Source: Arcicella rigui (lineage in GTDB: Bacteria > Bacteroidota > Bacteroidia > Cytophagales > Spirosomataceae). From it: 64,000 nucleotides of DNA. The translations under genes and the position numbers were made by a program. Below, in pieces: positions 1 to 9,187 of the stretch. The notes beneath the pieces are model-generated. The model worked only from the letters and a program-made list of their open reading frames with translations, was not told where the DNA came from and did not search any database. Where the stretch lies: positions 230,185-294,184 of the forward strand of contig NZ_JAYFUM010000008.1 in assembly GCF_034929435.1 (NCBI RefSeq). Reading direction: 5' to 3'. The stretch's first letter is position 1; each line of letters begins with the position of its first letter.

Positions 1-555
1 ACTACCGCAGGAATTGCTGAAATTGTGGCAGGTTCAATTGCCATGGGCTTGGGTGGCTATTTGGCTGGACAAACAGAGGTTGAACATTACGAAGCAGAAT
101 TAAAAAGAGAATACGACGAAGTAGAGCGAGTACCTGAAAGAGAAAAAGAAGAAGTAAGAGAAGTATTTGCCGATTATGGTTTGGATGAAGCCTCTCAAGA
201 ATTAATCGTTGAAGCCCTCGCTAAAGACAAAAAGAAATGGGTGGATTTTATGATGAAATTTGAATTAGGTTTAGAAAAACCAGACATCAATCGTGCAAGA
301 GATTCGGCTTTAACGATTGGGGTTGCTTATATAGTTGGTGGAATTATTCCGCTTGCCCCTTATTTTTTTGTAGAAGATGCACATCAGGGATTACTCTATT
401 CTATCATCGTAACTTTAATAACGCTTTTTGTTTTTGGCTTCTTCAAAAGTAAAGTAACAGGACAAAATCCATTAACAGGTGCTATCAAAGTAACGCTTAT
501 CGGGGCAGCGGCAGCAGGGGCAGCCTTTTTTGTAGCGAAGATGTTTGGAGGATAA
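1..555 (+). CDS. VIT1/CCC1-family metal ion transporter, 3' part
   Basis: The frame is open at base 1, so the gene starts outside the window; a GTG at 25 is internal, not a start. The 184 visible residues begin in a membrane helix with the glycine-rich AGSIAMGLGGYLAG segment typical of the vacuolar iron transporter (VIT) family. A long glutamate/lysine-rich stretch follows (about residues 27-75), matching the cytoplasmic metal-binding region of VIT proteins, then three C-terminal helices (about 105-125, 130-150, 162-182). Family members move Fe2+ or Mn2+ out of the cytosol, usually by proton exchange; the substrate here is inferred. No clear terminator follows. Confidence 0.85.
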   Translation, partial: TTAGIAEIVAGSIAMGLGGYLAGQTEVEHYEAELKREYDEVERVPEREKEEVREVFADYGLDEASQELIVEALAKDKKKWVDFMMKFELGLEKPDINRARDSALTIGVAYIVGGIIPLAPYFFVEDAHQGLLYSIIVTLITLFVFGFFKSKVTGQNPLTGAIKVTLIGAAAAGAAFFVAKMFGG

Positions 556-702
556 ATAAAATGAAGTAGGTGTCTATAATTCAGGATACTGAGGCGAATA
601 TAAAAATTGTTTCTCGAGTAACACTACAAATGAGAATTGAAAATAATTTTGCCTTACTTCCGAATATCATTTTAATTTATCTTTACTAAAAATAAGATAT
701 GT

Positions 703-1518
703 ATGGCACTTGCAAGATTAGACAATGAAGTTTTCTTTAAAAAAGCCTTTACTGATGCGATTGTTTTCAGGGCTTTTGTAAAAGATATTGTTGGTATTGA
801 CGTGAATCCCGAGAAAATTGAAACTGAAAAGGCATTTCAACCCAAATTAGGAAACATCAATTTCAAGTATGACATTTTTGCTGAAGATATTAAAAAAAGA
901 ATTATCATCGAAATCCAAAAAGTAGAGTATGACCATAATTTCGACAGGTTTCTGCATTATCATTTACAAGCCATTACTGAACAACAAAGAAGTAGTGAAG
1001 ACTATACCGTAGAAAGAACTGTTTACACTATCGTTGTAATGACTGCACCTTACAGAATCAATGAAAAAACAAGAGAATTTTATCGAGATGAAGTACTGAT
1101 TTCTTCTTTGAATCCTAAAAATTTAAAGGGAATTGAAAGAAAAATATTCAATCATGAATTAATATATCTTAATCCCAACTACAAAGGACAAGATATTCCT
1201 CAAAATTATCGTGACTGGTTGGATTTGATTTATGAAAGTATTCACAATCCAGAAAATCCAAAGATAAATATCCAAAATAAAGGTATCAAAAGAGTAACCG
1301 AAATTGTAAGTTATGAGAATATAAGCCCCGAAGAATGGGAAGAAGCTAAAATAGAAGCGTCTCATCGCAAAGTACTCAAGCTTGAGAGAAATGAAAGAAG
1401 CATTGAGATTGCCCAAAAAGCAATCAAAAAAGGTTTTGATGATGAAACAATTGCTGAGCTAACAGATTTAACAATAGAGCAAATTCAAAAACTAAGGGCA
1501 GACGAGCAAGCATATTAA
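703..1518 (+). CDS. Rpn family PD-(D/E)XK nuclease (putative transposase-like)
   Basis: 271 residues, a full-length member of the Rpn/PDDEXK_2 group (recombination-promoting nucleases formerly called YhgA-like transposases). The N-terminal core holds the nuclease signature: an Asp in KYDIFAED near residue 67 and an E-x-x-K signature in IIIEIQK near 83-88. The C-terminus ends in a short charged helical tail (about 230-265, ETIAELTDLTIEQIQKL) as in other family members. It stands alone: no terminal inverted repeats or target duplication were seen, so it is not shown to be part of an IS. A second, different Rpn gene lies at 47274-48116. Family members make RecA-independent DNA breaks; a role in recombination or phage defence is inference. 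Confidence 0.85.
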   Translation: MALARLDNEVFFKKAFTDAIVFRAFVKDIVGIDVNPEKIETEKAFQPKLGNINFKYDIFAEDIKKRIIIEIQKVEYDHNFDRFLHYHLQAITEQQRSSEDYTVERTVYTIVVMTAPYRINEKTREFYRDEVLISSLNPKNLKGIERKIFNHELIYLNPNYKGQDIPQNYRDWLDLIYESIHNPENPKINIQNKGIKRVTEIVSYENISPEEWEEAKIEASHRKVLKLERNERSIEIAQKAIKKGFDDETIAELTDLTIEQIQKLRADEQAY

Positions 1519-1548
1519 GCTTTCCATTTTTTTTGTTATTTTAAAAAA

Positions 1549-2643
1549 ATGCAGGAAAAATCCATCAAAAAGATATTGGAAAGAGAGATTAAAAATTTCT
1601 TTCAAGTAAAACAAAGTACCAGACTTTGGCATATTCCTGTGTTGGCGGCTTTGTGTATTGGCACTCCCCTACTCGTTGGCTTGTACTTCGACAGTCTAAA
1701 ATCAGGACTTTTGGCAAGCCTTGCAGGGCTTGTTATTTTGTATATTCCTACTTCAAATTCAATCGTAAACCGCATGACCACTTTATTTATTTGTTCATTC
1801 GGTTTTATGATTTCTTGTTTTGTAGGATTGATTTTTAGTTTCAATCCGCTGGTTTCCACTATCGTTTTTGGCATTTTTTCAAGCATTGTATTCAGCATCA
1901 ATCTTTACTTCAAAACCAAACCTCCCGCAAGTTTCTTCTTTATTTTGATAGCTGCCTTGGCTGGTGGAATGCCACATGACATCAAAAGTATTCCCGAAAA
2001 AGTTGGTTTAATAGCTTTGGGAACAATATTGGCTTGTACTTTAGCTTTAATTTACAGCTTGATTACCAAGAAAAAGCAAGAGAAAAAAGAAGGAAATCTT
2101 TTGCCCGAACTACAAGCTAAAGACAAATCTTCCATCATTATTGAATCGTTGATGATAGGATTTTTCATGTTTTCTTCTACTCTTTTTGGTCATTTATTAA
2201 AACTCCAAAACCCTTACTGGATTCCGATTTCGTGCCTTGCCGTGATGCAAGGAGCTACGCTGTACCATATTTGGGAAAGGGTTTTTCATAGAATTTTGGG
2301 TACTTTCTTGGGCTTAGGACTTTGTTGGATAGTGCTGTCTGTAACTAATACACCCCTAAGTATTTGCCTGACTATCATTACTTTGCAGTTCATTATCGAA
2401 ATGTTGATTGTTCGGCATTATGCTTTGGCAGTGATTTTTATTACTCCAATGACGATTCTACTTGCAGAAGCCTCAAATCCACTGATTCAAGACCCTAACT
2501 TATTAATATATACTCGCTTGATAGATATTTCAATCGGAAGTCTCATCGGAGCGATTGGCGGTTGGTTTATTCATCACGAAAAAATTCGTTTTTATGCTAC
2601 CAATAAACTTAGAAACGTCAAAAAATCAATTCAAGGAAAATAA
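1549..2643 (+). CDS. FUSC-family inner membrane protein
   Basis: 364 residues, almost entirely membrane. Two blocks of helices (about residues 25-170 and 200-345) are joined by a lysine-rich cytoplasmic loop (ITKKKQEKKEGN near 172-183). This duplicated layout, with the helical pair repeated, is that of the FUSC/aromatic-acid-exporter superfamily (AaeB, fusaric acid resistance). Members form channels that export small aromatic acids with a periplasmic adaptor; no adaptor gene is adjacent, so the substrate is unknown. The gene starts 30 bp after the Rpn gene, with an A-rich run before the ATG, and is followed by an MFS transporter on the same strand. Confidence 0.7.
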   Translation: MQEKSIKKILEREIKNFFQVKQSTRLWHIPVLAALCIGTPLLVGLYFDSLKSGLLASLAGLVILYIPTSNSIVNRMTTLFICSFGFMISCFVGLIFSFNPLVSTIVFGIFSSIVFSINLYFKTKPPASFFFILIAALAGGMPHDIKSIPEKVGLIALGTILACTLALIYSLITKKKQEKKEGNLLPELQAKDKSSIIIESLMIGFFMFSSTLFGHLLKLQNPYWIPISCLAVMQGATLYHIWERVFHRILGTFLGLGLCWIVLSVTNTPLSICLTIITLQFIIEMLIVRHYALAVIFITPMTILLAEASNPLIQDPNLLIYTRLIDISIGSLIGAIGGWFIHHEKIRFYATNKLRNVKKSIQGK

Positions 2644-2704
2644 AATAATGATTGTTTGAAGGAGAAAGCATTGTATATTCGGTGAGTTGATAATTAAAAA
2701 TCAA

Positions 2705-3907
2705 ATGGAAAATATACAATTTGGGTTAAAAGAAAACTGGAAACAATTTTCTCTTTTAGTCATTATTAATGCTTTTGTTGGCGGAATGATTGGGCTTGAA
2801 CGCTCAATTTTACCACAATTAGCTGAAAAAGAATTTGGTATTTCATCTCATACGGCAATTTTTTCTTTTATCATTGCCTTTGGTATCACCAAAGCTGTTT
2901 GTAATTATTTCACTGGAAAATTAGCCAATAAAATTGGTCGTAAAAGACTTTTAGTGATTGGTTGGCTATTTGCCTTGCCTGTTCCTTTTATTCTAATTTA
3001 CGCAAATCATTGGAACTGGATTATTATTGCCAACATACTCTTAGGAGTTAATCAAGGTTTAGCATGGAGTATGGCTGTCATTATGAAAGTGGACCTTGTC
3101 GGAAGTAAAAAGCGTGGGCTTGCCGTTGGCATCAATGAATTTGCTGGTTATGTTTCAGTTGGACTTGTAGCTTTTCTGACAGGTTATATCGCCAGTAATT
3201 ATGGCGTGAGACCTTACCCTTTTTATTTAGGCATTGTTTTCTCAGTATCAGGGTTACTATTGAGTATTTTATTTGTAAAAGACACGAAAGGACACGTCAA
3301 TAACGAAAGTCAAGAAAGTAAAATACCGTTTTTAAGAAATATATTTGTTGATACAAGCTTCAAGCATCCGTCGCTAAGTGGCATTACTCAAGCAGGTTTA
3401 GTTAACAATCTCAACGATGGGATGGTTTGGGGAATCTTGCCTATACTTCTTTTTGCAAAGCATTTTGAGGCAACAGAAATAGGTGTTTTAGCTGCTATTT
3501 ACCCAACAGTTTGGGGGATTTCCCAACTATTTACGGGAAGGCTTTCTGATATATATTCAAAGAAAATGCTCTTGTTTTGGGGGATGCTTTTACAAGCTTT
3601 AGCCATCATTTTATTGATTTGGGCAAATACATTTTGGCATTTTGCAGTCATCGGCTTATCCTTGGGTATCGGTACAGCATTAGTTTATCCAACTTTTATT
3701 AATGCCATTGCAGATTATACTCACCCAATGCAAAGAGCTGAAAGTTTAGGAATATTTAGATTTTGGAGAGATTTAGGTTATGCCATCGGAGCTATTATCA
3801 CAGGCATATTGGCTGATCATTTTGGGATAAATTTTTCTATTTTATCAATTGGATTATTAACCGCTATTTCGGCATTTATTATTTTATTCAGAGTGAAAGA
3901 TGTTTAA
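2705..3907 (+). CDS. MFS transporter
   Basis: 400 residues from the ATG at 2705; a TTG 18 bp upstream gives a longer frame but no better start. Twelve hydrophobic segments in two halves are visible, with the MFS loop 2-3 motif GKLANKIGRKRL near residues 74-85 and a similar loop, TGRLSDIYSKK, in the second half. Major facilitator proteins use the proton gradient to move small solutes; the order of motifs is that of drug/metabolite antiporters but no substrate can be read from the sequence. It follows the FUSC gene, so the two may be co-transcribed. It ends at a strong palindromic terminator. Confidence 0.85.
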   Translation: MENIQFGLKENWKQFSLLVIINAFVGGMIGLERSILPQLAEKEFGISSHTAIFSFIIAFGITKAVCNYFTGKLANKIGRKRLLVIGWLFALPVPFILIYANHWNWIIIANILLGVNQGLAWSMAVIMKVDLVGSKKRGLAVGINEFAGYVSVGLVAFLTGYIASNYGVRPYPFYLGIVFSVSGLLLSILFVKDTKGHVNNESQESKIPFLRNIFVDTSFKHPSLSGITQAGLVNNLNDGMVWGILPILLFAKHFEATEIGVLAAIYPTVWGISQLFTGRLSDIYSKKMLLFWGMLLQALAIILLIWANTFWHFAVIGLSLGIGTALVYPTFINAIADYTHPMQRAESLGIFRFWRDLGYAIGAIITGILADHFGINFSILSIGLLTAISAFIILFRVKDV

Positions 3908-3908
3908 A

Positions 3909-3948
3909 TGTAATTGCTTGAGATTTCAAGAAATCTCAAGCAATTACA
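3909..3948. terminator. Bidirectional terminator between MFS and ggt
   Basis: Perfect 18-bp inverted repeat (3909-3926 with 3931-3948) around the loop CAAG, between two convergent genes. It sits 1 bp after one stop codon and 4 bp before the other, so it serves both transcripts. Confidence 0.9.
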
Positions 3949-3952
3949 TAAA

Positions 3953-5749
3953 TTAATATCCAACCGCAGTATCATCAGACCTTACATCTGCACCGCCTTC
4001 ATAAGTACCATCAGGCAATACCAAAATACAATCCATTCTACCAATGGTATTTTTTTGAGCATCCATTTTATAGCCTTTTTCTCTGAGTCTAATTAAGGTT
4101 TTTTCAGTAAAAGCTCCGTCCTCAAAAGTAGTTCTATCTGGCATCCATTGGTGATGAAAACGCAGTGCATCTACTGCCTGTTGCATGGTCATATCATGTT
4201 CTGCCACATTTAGAAATACCTGAAAAACAGAAGTAATAATGGTAGAGCCACCCGGAGTACCAAGCACCATCATCAATTTTCCATCTTTTTCAACAATCGT
4301 AGGAGTCATCGACGAAAGCATTCTCTTATTTGGAGCAATGGCGTTAGCTTCGTTGCCAATCAAACCATATACATTGGGTACGCCCGGTTTGATGGAAAAA
4401 TCATCCATTTCATCATTCATCAAAAAACCTGCACCGTCCACTACGACTTTACTTCCATAAGAACCATTTAAAGTGGTGGTAATTGAAACCGCATTTCCTT
4501 CTTTATCTACAAAAGATGAATGTGTAGTTTCGGTACTTTCAAAACCAGCAATTGTTCCGCCTTTGATAACTTTACTATCCGATGCCTGACTGAACTGAAA
4601 ATCTTGCCAGCGTTTTTTTAAGTACTCAGCATCTAATAATTCCTTTTGAGGTACTTTTACAAAATCAGGGTCACCTAACCATTTCGAGCGGTCGGCATAT
4701 ACACGGCGTTCGGCTTCTATCATTACTTGCGTAGTAGAATCGCTATGCCAGCCCCATTTTTTCAAAGGATAAGGTTCAACAAATTTCAACAACTGAATCA
4801 AAGCAATACCTCCACTTGATGGCGGTGGCATTGAAATTACCTTTAAATTTTTGTAAGTATCAATCACTGCATCACGCCAAACTGCATGATAATTATCCAA
4901 ATCTTTTTGGGTAATGATTCCTCCTCCCCTCTTCATTTCGGCTAACAACAATTTTGCTGTTTCGCCTTCATAAAAGCCTTTTCTTCCCTGTGCTTGAATC
5001 AAGCGTAGTGTCTTTGCTAAATCTTTCTGTACTAATACATCTCCTTCTTTCCATTTAGCCGTGTCAGCCTTCATAAAGTAGGTTTTGTTCGGGTTAAATT
5101 TAATTAATTCAGCCCTTACATTATTCAAACCTCTTGCTTCACGAGCAGTCAGTTTTACGCCATTTTCTGCCAAATCAATGGCTGGTTGTAGTACTTGTTG
5201 CCAAGTAAGTTTTCCAAAACGCTTATGTGCTTGCTCTAAACCATCTACCGAACCGGGCGTTCCGCTTGCCAAATGCCCAACCCAACTTAATTGCCCTGCT
5301 TTTACGTTTTTGTTTTCGTCCAAATACATATCTCGGCTGGCATTTTCTGGAGCTTTTTCACGATAATCAAGCGTAAAAGTTTTACCCTTTTTATCACGAA
5401 AAACCATAAAACCACCCCCTCCGATATTACCAGCCGCAGGATGAACCACCGACAATGCAAATTGCGTAGCCACAGCCGCATCAATGGCATTGCCACCCAT
5501 TTTCAAAATATCTACGCCTACTTGAGAAGCAACAGGATGGGCAGAAGTAGCCAATCCATTTTTAGCATATACAGAGGCTTTTTTAGCAAAGAAAGGAGAT
5601 GCGTTTGGGTCTTCATTAGTAAATTGATAAAAACCTTGATTTTCAGCAGGTTTTTGTATAGTAGTACTTTGTTGAACAGCTTGTTGACTTTTGCAAGCAA
5701 CAATACTTAATATACTTGTTGATAAAAGAAGTACGTGTTTTAAATTCAT
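3953..5749 (-). CDS. ggt: Gamma-glutamyltransferase, lipoprotein form
   Basis: Splits glutathione and other gamma-glutamyl compounds and transfers the glutamyl group to water or an amino acid, in the periplasm. 598 residues from the ATG at 5749, chosen because it gives a clean signal peptide ending in the lipobox IVAC with the Cys at residue 19; a longer frame (to 5773) would add only a charged stretch. Landmarks of the Ntn-hydrolase precursor are present: GGNAIDAA near 86-93, PPPSSGGIAL near 308-317, and the self-cleavage site TTHSS, whose first Thr (about 408) becomes the nucleophile of the small subunit. The TPGGS loop lies near the C-terminus. Family assignment is firm; the preferred substrate is not known. 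Confidence 0.95.
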   Translation of the reverse strand: MNLKHVLLLSTSILSIVACKSQQAVQQSTTIQKPAENQGFYQFTNEDPNASPFFAKKASVYAKNGLATSAHPVASQVGVDILKMGGNAIDAAVATQFALSVVHPAAGNIGGGGFMVFRDKKGKTFTLDYREKAPENASRDMYLDENKNVKAGQLSWVGHLASGTPGSVDGLEQAHKRFGKLTWQQVLQPAIDLAENGVKLTAREARGLNNVRAELIKFNPNKTYFMKADTAKWKEGDVLVQKDLAKTLRLIQAQGRKGFYEGETAKLLLAEMKRGGGIITQKDLDNYHAVWRDAVIDTYKNLKVISMPPPSSGGIALIQLLKFVEPYPLKKWGWHSDSTTQVMIEAERRVYADRSKWLGDPDFVKVPQKELLDAEYLKKRWQDFQFSQASDSKVIKGGTIAGFESTETTHSSFVDKEGNAVSITTTLNGSYGSKVVVDGAGFLMNDEMDDFSIKPGVPNVYGLIGNEANAIAPNKRMLSSMTPTIVEKDGKLMMVLGTPGGSTIITSVFQVFLNVAEHDMTMQQAVDALRFHHQWMPDRTTFEDGAFTEKTLIRLREKGYKMDAQKNTIGRMDCILVLPDGTYEGGADVRSDDTAVGY

Positions 5750-5904
5750 ATTTGTTGATTTTTTTCTTCTCAATTTATGGAATTATCAGAATTTAAGCAA
5801 TTAATTTCTGATAATACGAGCGGTTTCAAAACTTTTAGATTTCATTTTATGTATATTTGCTCAAAGTACCTTCATATTTTTTACAAGCTTTAATCTTACA
5901 GAAA

Positions 5905-6099
5905 ATGACAATGAACTCAAAACCCTTGTCTAATATCCAACAGGAATTATTGAATTTATATGAGATGGATATTGACGAAAAAGACTTGTTACATATAAAA
6001 GATTATCTGGCTCAGTTTTTTTTGCAAAAAGCAATTGATGAAGCTGATAAAATCTGGGATGTTAAAAATTACTCAAACGAATTGATGGATGAATGGTAA
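5905..6099 (+). CDS. Orphan antitoxin-like small protein
   Basis: 64 residues from the ATG at 5905 (a second ATG lies at 5911). Pattern: a short N-terminus (PLSNIQQELLNLY), a helix with KDLLHIKDYLAQFF, then KAIDEADKIWD and a short acidic tail. In my recollection of Bacteroidota genomes, proteins of this shape usually precede a PIN-domain toxin and act as its antitoxin. Here the next gene is on the other strand and begins its stop 18 bp downstream, so there is no toxin in cis. It may be a leftover antitoxin that neutralises a toxin elsewhere. Function is inferred from the pattern only. Confidence 0.6.
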   Translation: MTMNSKPLSNIQQELLNLYEMDIDEKDLLHIKDYLAQFFLQKAIDEADKIWDVKNYSNELMDEW

Positions 6100-6116
6100 T
6101 TGTCATCTTAAACCTA

Positions 6117-7070
6117 CTACAATTCAAACCTCTTTCCTTGCTCGGGGAAAATCAATTCTAAACCCAAATTATTCTGCTCTTGTAACTGTTTCTTGATTTT
6201 TGCTTCACTACTCGCAGGTGGTTTTTGATGCGTAATAATTACTTTAAATCCTTTTAAAGCATCTTTTCCTGTTAGCTCACTCAATTTTGTCATTTCTTTC
6301 ATTAACCAATTGGGCGTTAGGTGACCAAACAAAAACTTATCAGGCTGTTCGTTCGGGAACGATACTTCTATAAAAATTCCTCTTAACTGCTTATGCTGAA
6401 TCAGTGGAGCTATTTCTTTCCACAAATTGGCTAAATGCGTACTCTTTTCTACTTCATCTGGCCCAGTATCGCCTAAATACAAAACGAAATCGTTGTTACT
6501 TTTCACTAAAAAAGCTGTACTCTCATAAGGATTTACGTGGCTCAAGCTCAGGGCTTTTACGGTCATAGAAGTATTATTGATTTTTACTTCTTCGCTTACT
6601 TTCAAGGTTTCAAAATGGTATTTTTTTAAGGGAAATCCTTTGCCTGCATCGCCAAAATTTGCCCAAGTTTCATCGTTAAAATAATGATTTTGCATCAACT
6701 CCATACACTTCTGAGTGGCATAAACTGTTTTGGATGAGTCGGCTGGCGAATTAATAATTAAGCCCGAAACATGGTCGAGATGAGCGTGTGAAATAAAATA
6801 TCCTTTGATGTACTTCCTAAGTACTTCTTGCACAGAGCCTTGAAAAACTTTATTGTCGATGGCTTTTTCAATGCCTGCATAAATTGTTCCTGCATCCAAA
6901 CAGACAAAATCGTTTGTAGCTACGGGTGCAAGCATATAGGCTGAAAGATTTTTTTCATCAATACCACCTCTTACGCCCAAAGGCACTACTTGAAAAGCCG
7001 ATTGCTTGCTTTTTTGAGCCATTAGATTAGTGGAAAATAAAAGAAAACAAAGAAAAATTCGGAGAGTCAT
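6117..7070 (-). CDS. Class II cyclic-nucleotide phosphodiesterase, metallo-beta-lactamase fold
   Basis: 317 residues from the ATG at 7070, which opens directly into a signal peptide (ILRIF-type hydrophobic run ending MAQ). The metal site SHAHLDHVSG lies near residues 94-103; later ligands are in SLSHVNPYES, LGDTGPDE and FGHLTPNW, and the sequence ends with IITHQKP. This set of motifs is that of CpdP/PDE1-type 3',5'-cAMP phosphodiesterases, which are secreted or periplasmic in several Gram-negatives. The predicted export means it would act on extracellular or periplasmic cyclic nucleotides. Substrate is inferred from the family. Confidence 0.85.
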   Translation of the reverse strand: MTLRIFLCFLLFSTNLMAQKSKQSAFQVVPLGVRGGIDEKNLSAYMLAPVATNDFVCLDAGTIYAGIEKAIDNKVFQGSVQEVLRKYIKGYFISHAHLDHVSGLIINSPADSSKTVYATQKCMELMQNHYFNDETWANFGDAGKGFPLKKYHFETLKVSEEVKINNTSMTVKALSLSHVNPYESTAFLVKSNNDFVLYLGDTGPDEVEKSTHLANLWKEIAPLIQHKQLRGIFIEVSFPNEQPDKFLFGHLTPNWLMKEMTKLSELTGKDALKGFKVIITHQKPPASSEAKIKKQLQEQNNLGLELIFPEQGKRFEL

Positions 7071-7113
7071 GATTTTAAGTTTGGTTGATTGCTGGAAAAG
7101 AATAAACATAAAA

Positions 7114-7139
7114 ATACCTCCTTCGGGCGAGAAAGAGGC
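7114..7139 (-). terminator. Terminator of the 7261-8484 gene
   Basis: On the minus strand CCTCTTTC pairs with GAAGGAGG around TCGCCC (one mismatch) and is followed by a T-rich run. It lies between two minus-strand genes, so it probably separates their transcripts. Confidence 0.5.
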
Positions 7140-7260
7140 ATTTAAAGTATGAGTTTTGAATGATGAGTTATGAATTACAATTCAAAATATTGATTTTTAA
7201 GTACTTATACCGCTCAGTGAAAATTGCTTTAGACACACTGAGAATAGACGATTATAAAAA

Positions 7261-8484
7261 TTAAAGGATTTTATAAATATCCACTGATTCAATTTTATCT
7301 TTCAACTCTTTGATATTGATACTTGATTTGATAGCTGAATCTTTCTTTTTCTTTTTCGCTCCTAATTCTTTTATCAAATCATCATATACCATTTGTGCAG
7401 GACGTTCACCTACGGCTTCGATGATATTGTTGGCTTTTGCTACGTTGATTGCTTGTTTTACTTGGTCGAAATAACGATTTTCTAAATCAAAATACTGGTC
7501 GTGAATGCCAATAAAACGATTACATAAACTTTGTAAAAAATCTAAATTGTTATTCACATGACGAATATCTAATTCATATTGTAGCAATTCGGCTAAATTC
7601 GTTTTTCCGTCTTTTTGGGTATATTTCCCTTCAATGTCTGAAATACGTTTTTTCATATAGTCAGTCGTAAAGTCGCCTACCAAGTAGTTGAAGTAATCAT
7701 CTAAGGTTTCATCATTCTTCATTTCTCTTGGATTATATCCAATTTTCTGAGCATCCTTTTTGAACTTTTCTAATAAGTCTAATTGCAAAGATTCAAGTAA
7801 GGTTACCGTCTGTGAACTTGAATTGGCGTTTGTAATATTGGCTTTATCCAAGGCATTATAAAAACCCGTATAACGTTGGAGTTCTTTTTCAAACTCCTTA
7901 ATTTTTTCAAAATTTACTTTTTTATCTTGCACACCCGCAGCATAAGCCACATTTACTGCAGCCGTAGAAAGATTTACCGCCTGCGAAGCATAAGGAATTA
8001 AACCTACAATTGGACTATCCTTCAAGCTTTTCAGTACACTTACAAAGCGTTCATTTTTTTGTTTTTTGTTAAAAATAGCCTTGTTTTCTGCCGTTTTTAA
8101 AATTACTTCTTCAAAAGAAAATCCTAAAGGACCTTTTTCAACAGAACTTAGTTTTTTAATATATCCTTGATAGTCTTGATTGATTACTTGCGACTTTAAA
8201 TCGATAATATCATCACTTAAAATTTTATATACTTCAGTACTTCTTATCAAATTCACTTTGATTTTATCCCATTTAGTTCTATCAGTAAGTGATTGATTTT
8301 TAGATATATCCATCAAAGAACGACTCTGCATTTCTACTCTACTCTTTAGGTTTTCGTTTTCATTCTGCAGTTTTCCCAACGAACCTTGAATATTGAATAT
8401 CAGCGAGTCAGAAAAAACTTGGCTAAATGCCTGAGTTGTAGCACTTATACAAAAAATACAAATTAACAAGATTGATTTTTTCAT
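7261..8484 (-). CDS. Secreted coiled-coil protein of unknown function
   Basis: 407 residues from the ATG at 8484, where a signal peptide starts (MKKSILLICIFCISATTQAF). I do not recognise a named family. The N-terminal part (about residues 25-75) is a probable coiled coil rich in Asn/Glu/Ser. The rest is predicted helical, with a short apolar stretch near 155-185 (VGLIPYASQAVNLSTAAVNVAYAAG) and a lysine run (KKKKKD) near 387. There are no cysteines after the signal peptide apart from one near residue 315, and no catalytic motif. It could be a periplasmic or surface structural protein. It is transcribed alone, with terminator-like hairpins between it and the phosphodiesterase gene. Confidence 0.75.
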   Translation of the reverse strand: MKKSILLICIFCISATTQAFSQVFSDSLIFNIQGSLGKLQNENENLKSRVEMQSRSLMDISKNQSLTDRTKWDKIKVNLIRSTEVYKILSDDIIDLKSQVINQDYQGYIKKLSSVEKGPLGFSFEEVILKTAENKAIFNKKQKNERFVSVLKSLKDSPIVGLIPYASQAVNLSTAAVNVAYAAGVQDKKVNFEKIKEFEKELQRYTGFYNALDKANITNANSSSQTVTLLESLQLDLLEKFKKDAQKIGYNPREMKNDETLDDYFNYLVGDFTTDYMKKRISDIEGKYTQKDGKTNLAELLQYELDIRHVNNNLDFLQSLCNRFIGIHDQYFDLENRYFDQVKQAINVAKANNIIEAVGERPAQMVYDDLIKELGAKKKKKDSAIKSSINIKELKDKIESVDIYKIL

Positions 8485-8824
8485 GGAATAATACAAATTT
8501 ATTTACAAGCTTAACGTAGCAAAGAAAATTTTATTGGTTAAAGTTTCTACAAAATTTCCACAAATCTATTGGGTTTTATGTTTTTTACTAACATCTATTG
8601 TCTGAGTATTTTCGCAATCTACGATTTTAGTCACTTATACAATAGTAATAGAAGTTAAAAATCCAGAATAATAATTCATTTTGGATAATTTTTGGGTATT
8701 CAGCTTGAGGTTTGAAAACAAGTAAATTGTAGCTTTAAATAGAGAGAAAATATAGATTGTAATAAAAATGAAAAAATATCATCAAAAGTATTTTAGAAGA
8801 TTTCTAAAAAAAATGCAAAAAACA
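8485..8824. other. AT-rich gap between divergent genes
   Basis: 340 bp between the start of the secreted protein gene (minus strand) and the helicase promoter. A TAAATTTG-like -7 element on the minus strand lies only about 10 bp before the ATG at 8484, with a CTTTG 18 bp further up; this could drive that gene with a very short leader. I see nothing else in this stretch. Confidence 0.4.
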
Positions 8825-8855
8825 CTTGCGTTTAAAAAAGATTGACGTACCTTTG
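8825..8855 (+). promoter_or_regulatory. Helicase promoter, Bacteroidota type
   Basis: A TTG at 8826-8828 (-33 element), a 19-bp spacer, then TACCTTTG at 8848-8855, a perfect match to TAnnTTTG. The transcript would start near 8862, leaving a leader of about 326 nt before the helicase ATG. Confidence 0.85.
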
Positions 8856-8861
8856 TGAAAA

Positions 8862-9187
8862 ATTAATACAAAAACATCCGCACGTCTCTGTGTAGCTTCG
8901 TTGGATACGAAGCAATTCTTCTCAGAAGCTTTTTACAGCTTTAAGTCGGTCTCCCAGAGCTTTAACGGATGTTAGGGCATCATTAAAGCAAATTATCAAA
9001 TCAATTACAAATTAGCCTCAGAAACGAGTGGAGCATCAGGTCGATGCCCTCATAATATCTTCATGTCGTTTGGCAGGTTATACAAAAAAAAGGCAACGAA
9101 ATCATTGAAAAAACATCCGCAGAAATTGTACACTTCAAACAGTTTCTCTTGCTTTGTTTGCGTCTTTGAAATCGTTTTAGAAAAATC
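8862..9187 (+). ncRNA. Structured 5' leader of the DEAD-box helicase mRNA
   Basis: Several nested pairings are visible. AACATCCG (8873-8880) pairs with CGGATGTT (8966-8973) and encloses a GCTTCG/CGAAGC hairpin (8895-8900 with 8908-8913). Next, AGGGCATC (8974-8981) pairs with GATGCCCT (9043-9050). A second exact AACATCCG lies at 9112-9119, so the CGGATGTT strand has two possible partners, 8873-8880 or 9112-9119. The second copy falls inside a small upstream ORF. Long leaders that adjust expression to cold are known for csdA/deaD-like helicases; that this one is such a switch is inference. Confidence 0.65.

Noticed and set aside
703..1518. Complete insertion sequence around the Rpn gene
   Set aside because: No terminal inverted repeats or target-site duplication could be seen.
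5291..5710. 139-residue ORF antisense to ggt
   Set aside because: Covered by the ggt frame with intact motifs.
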